DNA of 10,813 nt, taken from Isohypsibius dastychi (lineage: Eukaryota > Tardigrada > Eutardigrada > Parachela > Isohypsibiidae). Positions within the stretch are counted from its first letter, which is position 1; every line of letters starts with the position of its first letter. The stretch is from NCBI GenBank assembly GCA_034696485.1, contig JAQIWT010001432.1, positions 1-10,813 on the forward strand, given 5' to 3'. Of the stretch, positions 8,701-10,813 are shown piece by piece. Both the position numbers and the translations under genes were made by a program. Under the pieces are notes generated by a model. The model saw only the letters and a program-made list of their open reading frames with translations, ran no database searches and was not told the origin of the DNA.

Positions 8701-10813
8701 TGATCACTGATTTGCTTCCGCGATGTCGTAGGTTCGGATGCTTGTTGAAGACGTCCGAGGGCGACTTGCTCAGAGAGGAATGTACCAGGAAAATCCAGAC
8801 TACTTCAAGTCGGTTCCCCGGCCCGATTCCAAATGGGAGCTTTTGATTAAAGTAAGTTGGCAAACCGGGTTTCGTTTTTGTGTGCGGTGTGAAATATTCA
8901 TATTGATATTGGAAATATTAATATTCATAAATGTTGATATATTTCAGGTTGCTCTTGCTGGTGCATTTTATCCGAACTACATGCGAGCTCTGTCAGATGT
9001 GAAGAACGAATCCACGTTAGCTGACCTCGCCAATAGCGGCACGGAATCTCTGCTTGGCATTGCCGGCAACGATCCGCTGCGCAGTTTTGTCATGGAGCTG
9101 AAGACTTCCGACTCTGTGGTCAAATCGGTTGTTTTTCACAACGAGGTGAAGAAATTCGTCCGAGACAAGCTGGGATTTGAGTGTGCATTCAACGTTGTTT
9201 ATCGGGGCTCCCGGTGAGTGAAAGAGTTTTAAAATACAAAAACGAGTACTAAGACACTTTTTTTTGAATGTCGTAGAATTGTGGTGACCTTTGACCGCTC
9301 TATGGACGATGTCTTTGGGGGTAGCTCACGGTTTGCCGAAATGATGATCCGACTGACGAATTTGTAAGAACTCTGCTACCGTATACACAAGTTCTACCTT
9401 TGACCTCTGTTTTTCTAAATTGACAGGCAAGCCAACGAGCGACATTCATTTCCGCATTTGTTCAGTGCAGTTGATCCGAAGTCGGAAACGCAGCTGTTAA
9501 TACTCCTCCCGCAGCTGAAAAATTTCTTAGGAGCTCAAGCTCGATCGCTCCCATGGTACGCCGATTTTTCACTAACTAATGCATTGATATATGTCAATTT
9601 GTGTCGATTGCGGATTTGTTCTTCAAGGCTGTCACTGCAGAGCAGCGAACCATCGATCCCTCAACCTTCGATCTCCGCGTTCACGGGAGAATCTAAGGAT
9701 TTTTGCTTGACGATCACAACGGTACATTCCATTACTATTTATTTTGATATTTTGGGTTCACATCTCAGATCTGTTCAGGTCTTGGATGGATGCCGGTTCT
9801 ATGCGCGCGTTTATAAAGATGCTGACCCGATCGAAAATATTCGCCGATGCGTCGAAGCCGTTACTCAACAAAAGCATTGTCGGATTTTGGTGCGCTTAAA
9901 ACGTTTCTGCTTTATTATAATTGAAGATTCATTAAACGGATTTAGTTGCCGTCGAACTTCAACAAAATGGCCGGAAAGTGTGTGTTGGCTCCTCTTCGAC
10001 AGGGTGGGGAGCTGGCTCGAGCCCGAGCGTTCCGCATGGTGCCGAACGCCAATGCTGTTGAAGTGAGGTTGTCTGTTCAAGGCTCAGGCTCCATTTTCAT
10101 CATGTTCATCTAGGTATTCTTTATCGATTATGGCTCATTTGCGAAAGTACCTGTTGACAGCATCAGAGTTGTTGACGCAAAAGCTGAAGAGTGCGCAGTG
10201 TTTTGGAAAACACCAGGTGGGTTCCTAGCCACCGTAATTTCAGTTTGTTCAACGTCACTTATTCAATGTACGATGTTTCAGCACTTGCCGTCGAATGCCA
10301 GCTCCCAAACTACATCAGTTTTATGGGAATGGAGGAACAGAAATCTACGCTGTGGACGCAACATGGCGTTCAATATTCTTGTGTTGTAAGTTTTTCCGCT
10401 CATTTGTGGGCAGATCTTAAGTAATTCCGCTTACGTCATCTGACTCGATTTTGTTACATATTTTCAGATTTCTCATCAGATGCGCGACGTCCTTGTTCTG
10501 CTGGATGTCAGAACTTCCCGTTCCGGCGGGCTGATGACATCGGTAGTTGCGGATGGGATTGGAGAGAAATTGCTTCGTGTGGAGACTTCCGTCGAAAACC
10601 AAGCGGTATGGTACAAAAGCAGCTCATTTTTCTGAACAAGTTACCTAAACAAATTGTTCAAACCAGGTTCCACCGGAAGTTCCTGTGATCGAAGTTCCTT
10701 CCACGTTTCGGGCGATTTATGACAAGCAGGAACCACGGGTAAACTCTTAATACCCCATGTAGTTTTCTGACATCATACAAAATTGTGTTCGGAAAATTCA
10801 GGTCGAATTCAAT
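5773..10813 (+). CDS. TDRD9: TDRD9/Spindle-E-like Tudor-domain DEVH RNA helicase (partial at 3' end)
   Basis: Family role: an ATP-dependent RNA helicase of germline piRNA processing and transposon silencing, in cytoplasmic nuage. Exons: 5773-5922, 6183-6410, 6480-6614, 6671-6757, 6821-6982, 7054-7139, 7196-7236, 7299-7353, 7407-7564, 7626-7730, 7798-7892, 7946-8092, 8148-8310, 8369-8496, 8562-8672, 8732-8851, 8948-9213, 9277-9363, 9427-9555, 9628-9721, 9779-9889, 9946-10062, 10114-10216, 10282-10385, 10468-10605, 10667-10738, 10802-10813. All 26 introns are GT-AG and frame is kept, giving 1,068 codons of the roughly 1,400 usual for the family. In order: helicase core with P-loop GTTGCGKST (65-73), DEVH (170-173), SAT (205-207) and QRRGRAGR (400-407); the VALAGAFYPNYM block (658-669); Tudor core FFIDYG (927-932). 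Helicase plus Tudor separates it from DHX RNA helicases. The ATG at 5773 (GTAATGG) follows an in-frame TGA at 5716-5718, but upstream exons may supply another start. Confidence 0.93.
5923..6182 (+). other. 260-nt first helicase intron
   Basis: This intron is bounded by AAG|GTACTT and TTGTTTTTCAG|ATC and is about four times the local median length. It is strongly AT-rich with T-runs. I see no exon, RNA gene or repeat in it. The stop-free stretch at 6129-6182 resembles a helicase lead-in but is rejected as coding. Confidence 0.8.
6183..7892 (+). other. TDRD9: Superfamily 2 DEAH/RHA-type helicase core of the TDRD9-like protein
   Basis: Motifs by residue: I GTTGCGKST (65-73), Ia MPRRIAA (98-104), TTGILLKK (144-151), II DEVH (170-173), III SAT (205-207), IV LVFLPG (292-297), V ATNIAESSITV (352-362), VI QRRGRAGR (400-407). 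Upstream, LPVYQFRKK in exon 1 joins IVDAIRDNKV in exon 2, matching residue for residue the LPxxxYxxxxVxxxIxxNxV lead-in of this family. Motif Ia begins with Met instead of the usual Gln (QPRR/QPRK). Introns divide motif II (DE|VH), motif IV and motif VI. All ATP-binding and hydrolysis residues expected in these motifs are present. Confidence 0.93.
8852..8947 (+). other. TDRD9: 96-nt stop-free intron before the AGAFYPNY block
   Basis: The boundaries are AAA|GTAAGT and GATATATTTCAG|GTT, in phase 0. It is a multiple of three with no stop, so unspliced RNA stays open; the 32 extra residues would be strongly hydrophobic (FILILEILIFINVDIF). Both splice sites are strong, so normal removal is expected. 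Confidence 0.85.
8893..8929 (+). repeat. 10-bp direct repeat AATATTCATA, 27-nt period
   Basis: AATATTCATA occurs at 8893-8902 and again at 8920-8929 inside the 96-nt intron, with further ATATT/GATATT near-copies between and after. This is simple AT-rich low-complexity sequence rather than an element of known function. Confidence 0.7.
9556..9627 (+). other. TDRD9: 72-nt stop-free intron
   Basis: The boundaries are CCATG|GTACGC and TGTTCTTCAAG|GCTG, in phase 2. It has a CTAAC/CTAATG branch-like stretch, a length divisible by three and no in-frame stop. It is called an intron from the splice sites and composition; homology in this linker is weak, so retention as coding sequence cannot be excluded. 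Confidence 0.65.
9722..9778 (+). other. TDRD9: 57-nt stop-free intron
   Basis: The boundaries are ACG|GTACAT and CTGTTCAG|GTC, in phase 0, with no in-frame stop. Composition is AT-rich against the GC-richer flanking exons. Together with the 72-nt intron it makes one continuous frame across 9427-9889, so an ORF caller would merge three exons. Confidence 0.7.
9779..10605 (+). other. TDRD9: Extended Tudor domain of the TDRD9-like protein
   Basis: The core reads GKCVLAPLRQGGELARARAF, then VEVFFIDYGSFAKVPVDSIR across the intron at 10063-10113. VFFIDYG (926-932) with aromatic F927, F928 and Y931 and acidic D930 is the typical Tudor signature; these positions usually form the cage for symmetric dimethylarginine on Piwi-protein tails. 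LPNYISF and a run ending LVLLDVRTS (exons 10282-10385 and 10468-10605) fit the nuclease-like half of an extended Tudor fold. Only one Tudor copy is seen, as in TDRD9/Spn-E. Confidence 0.85.

Larger units (their letters stand above)
7946..9213 (+). other. TDRD9: Helicase-associated (HA2) and OB-like region of the TDRD9-like protein
   Basis: Residues 435-745 follow motif VI with ITSSILRMKMV, then GRLCASLPFAPHLTRLIYFS, which fits the HA2 winged-helix and ratchet region of DEAH helicases (compare the LGRVLAQLPV stretch in human TDRD9). VALAGAFYPNYM (658-669) is nearly identical to the VVLAGAFYPNYF block of human TDRD9 and is the best family marker. KSVVFHNEVKKFVRDK then matches the OB-like part. 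Domain limits are estimated from family knowledge. Confidence 0.8.

Noticed and set aside
9458-10066. 202-codon plus-strand open frame taken as a single exon
   Set aside because: It merges three helicase exons through two stop-free introns and then runs out of frame through the 56-nt intron at 9890-9945; the Tudor sequence is only recovered with splicing.

Overview
The window is eukaryotic nuclear DNA carrying two intron-rich, protein-coding genes that diverge from a shared upstream region. I rebuilt both by hand from splice sites, keeping reading frame across every junction. Organism: an animal with a compact genome. Most of the 43 introns are 51-70 nt, all are GT-AG, and the second gene is a Spindle-E/TDRD9-type piRNA-pathway helicase, a family known from animals. 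An ecdysozoan such as a tardigrade, an early-branching nematode or a small arthropod would fit, but the sequence alone does not settle the taxon.

Minus strand, 4516 down to the left edge: SMC5, the structural-maintenance-of-chromosomes subunit of the SMC5/6 complex. Eighteen exons give 1,070 codons: N-terminal ATPase head with Walker A, long coiled coils, a hinge, and the C-terminal head with signature motif and Walker B. Only the extreme C-terminus and the 3' UTR lie outside the window.

Positions 4517-5772: the upstream region of both genes. It holds a cluster of TTGGCG (E2F-like) motifs, a CCAAT box, and an open candidate exon with a strong splice donor (5196-5290) that may encode the true N-terminus of the second gene.

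Plus strand, 5773 to the right edge: a TDRD9/Spindle-E orthologue. Twenty-seven exons give 1,068 codons: DEVH-type superfamily 2 helicase core, helicase-associated and OB-like domains, and a Tudor domain. The C-terminal quarter is outside the window.

Both genes act in genome protection: SMC5/6 in DNA repair and chromosome topology, TDRD9/Spn-E in piRNA-guided transposon silencing. Their head-to-head layout could allow shared regulation, but that is inference. I found no mobile element, RNA gene, CRISPR array or wholly new system. The most interesting leads are the unresolved N-terminus of the helicase and five short introns that keep the frame open, one of which would insert 20 residues directly after the SMC5 Walker B motif.
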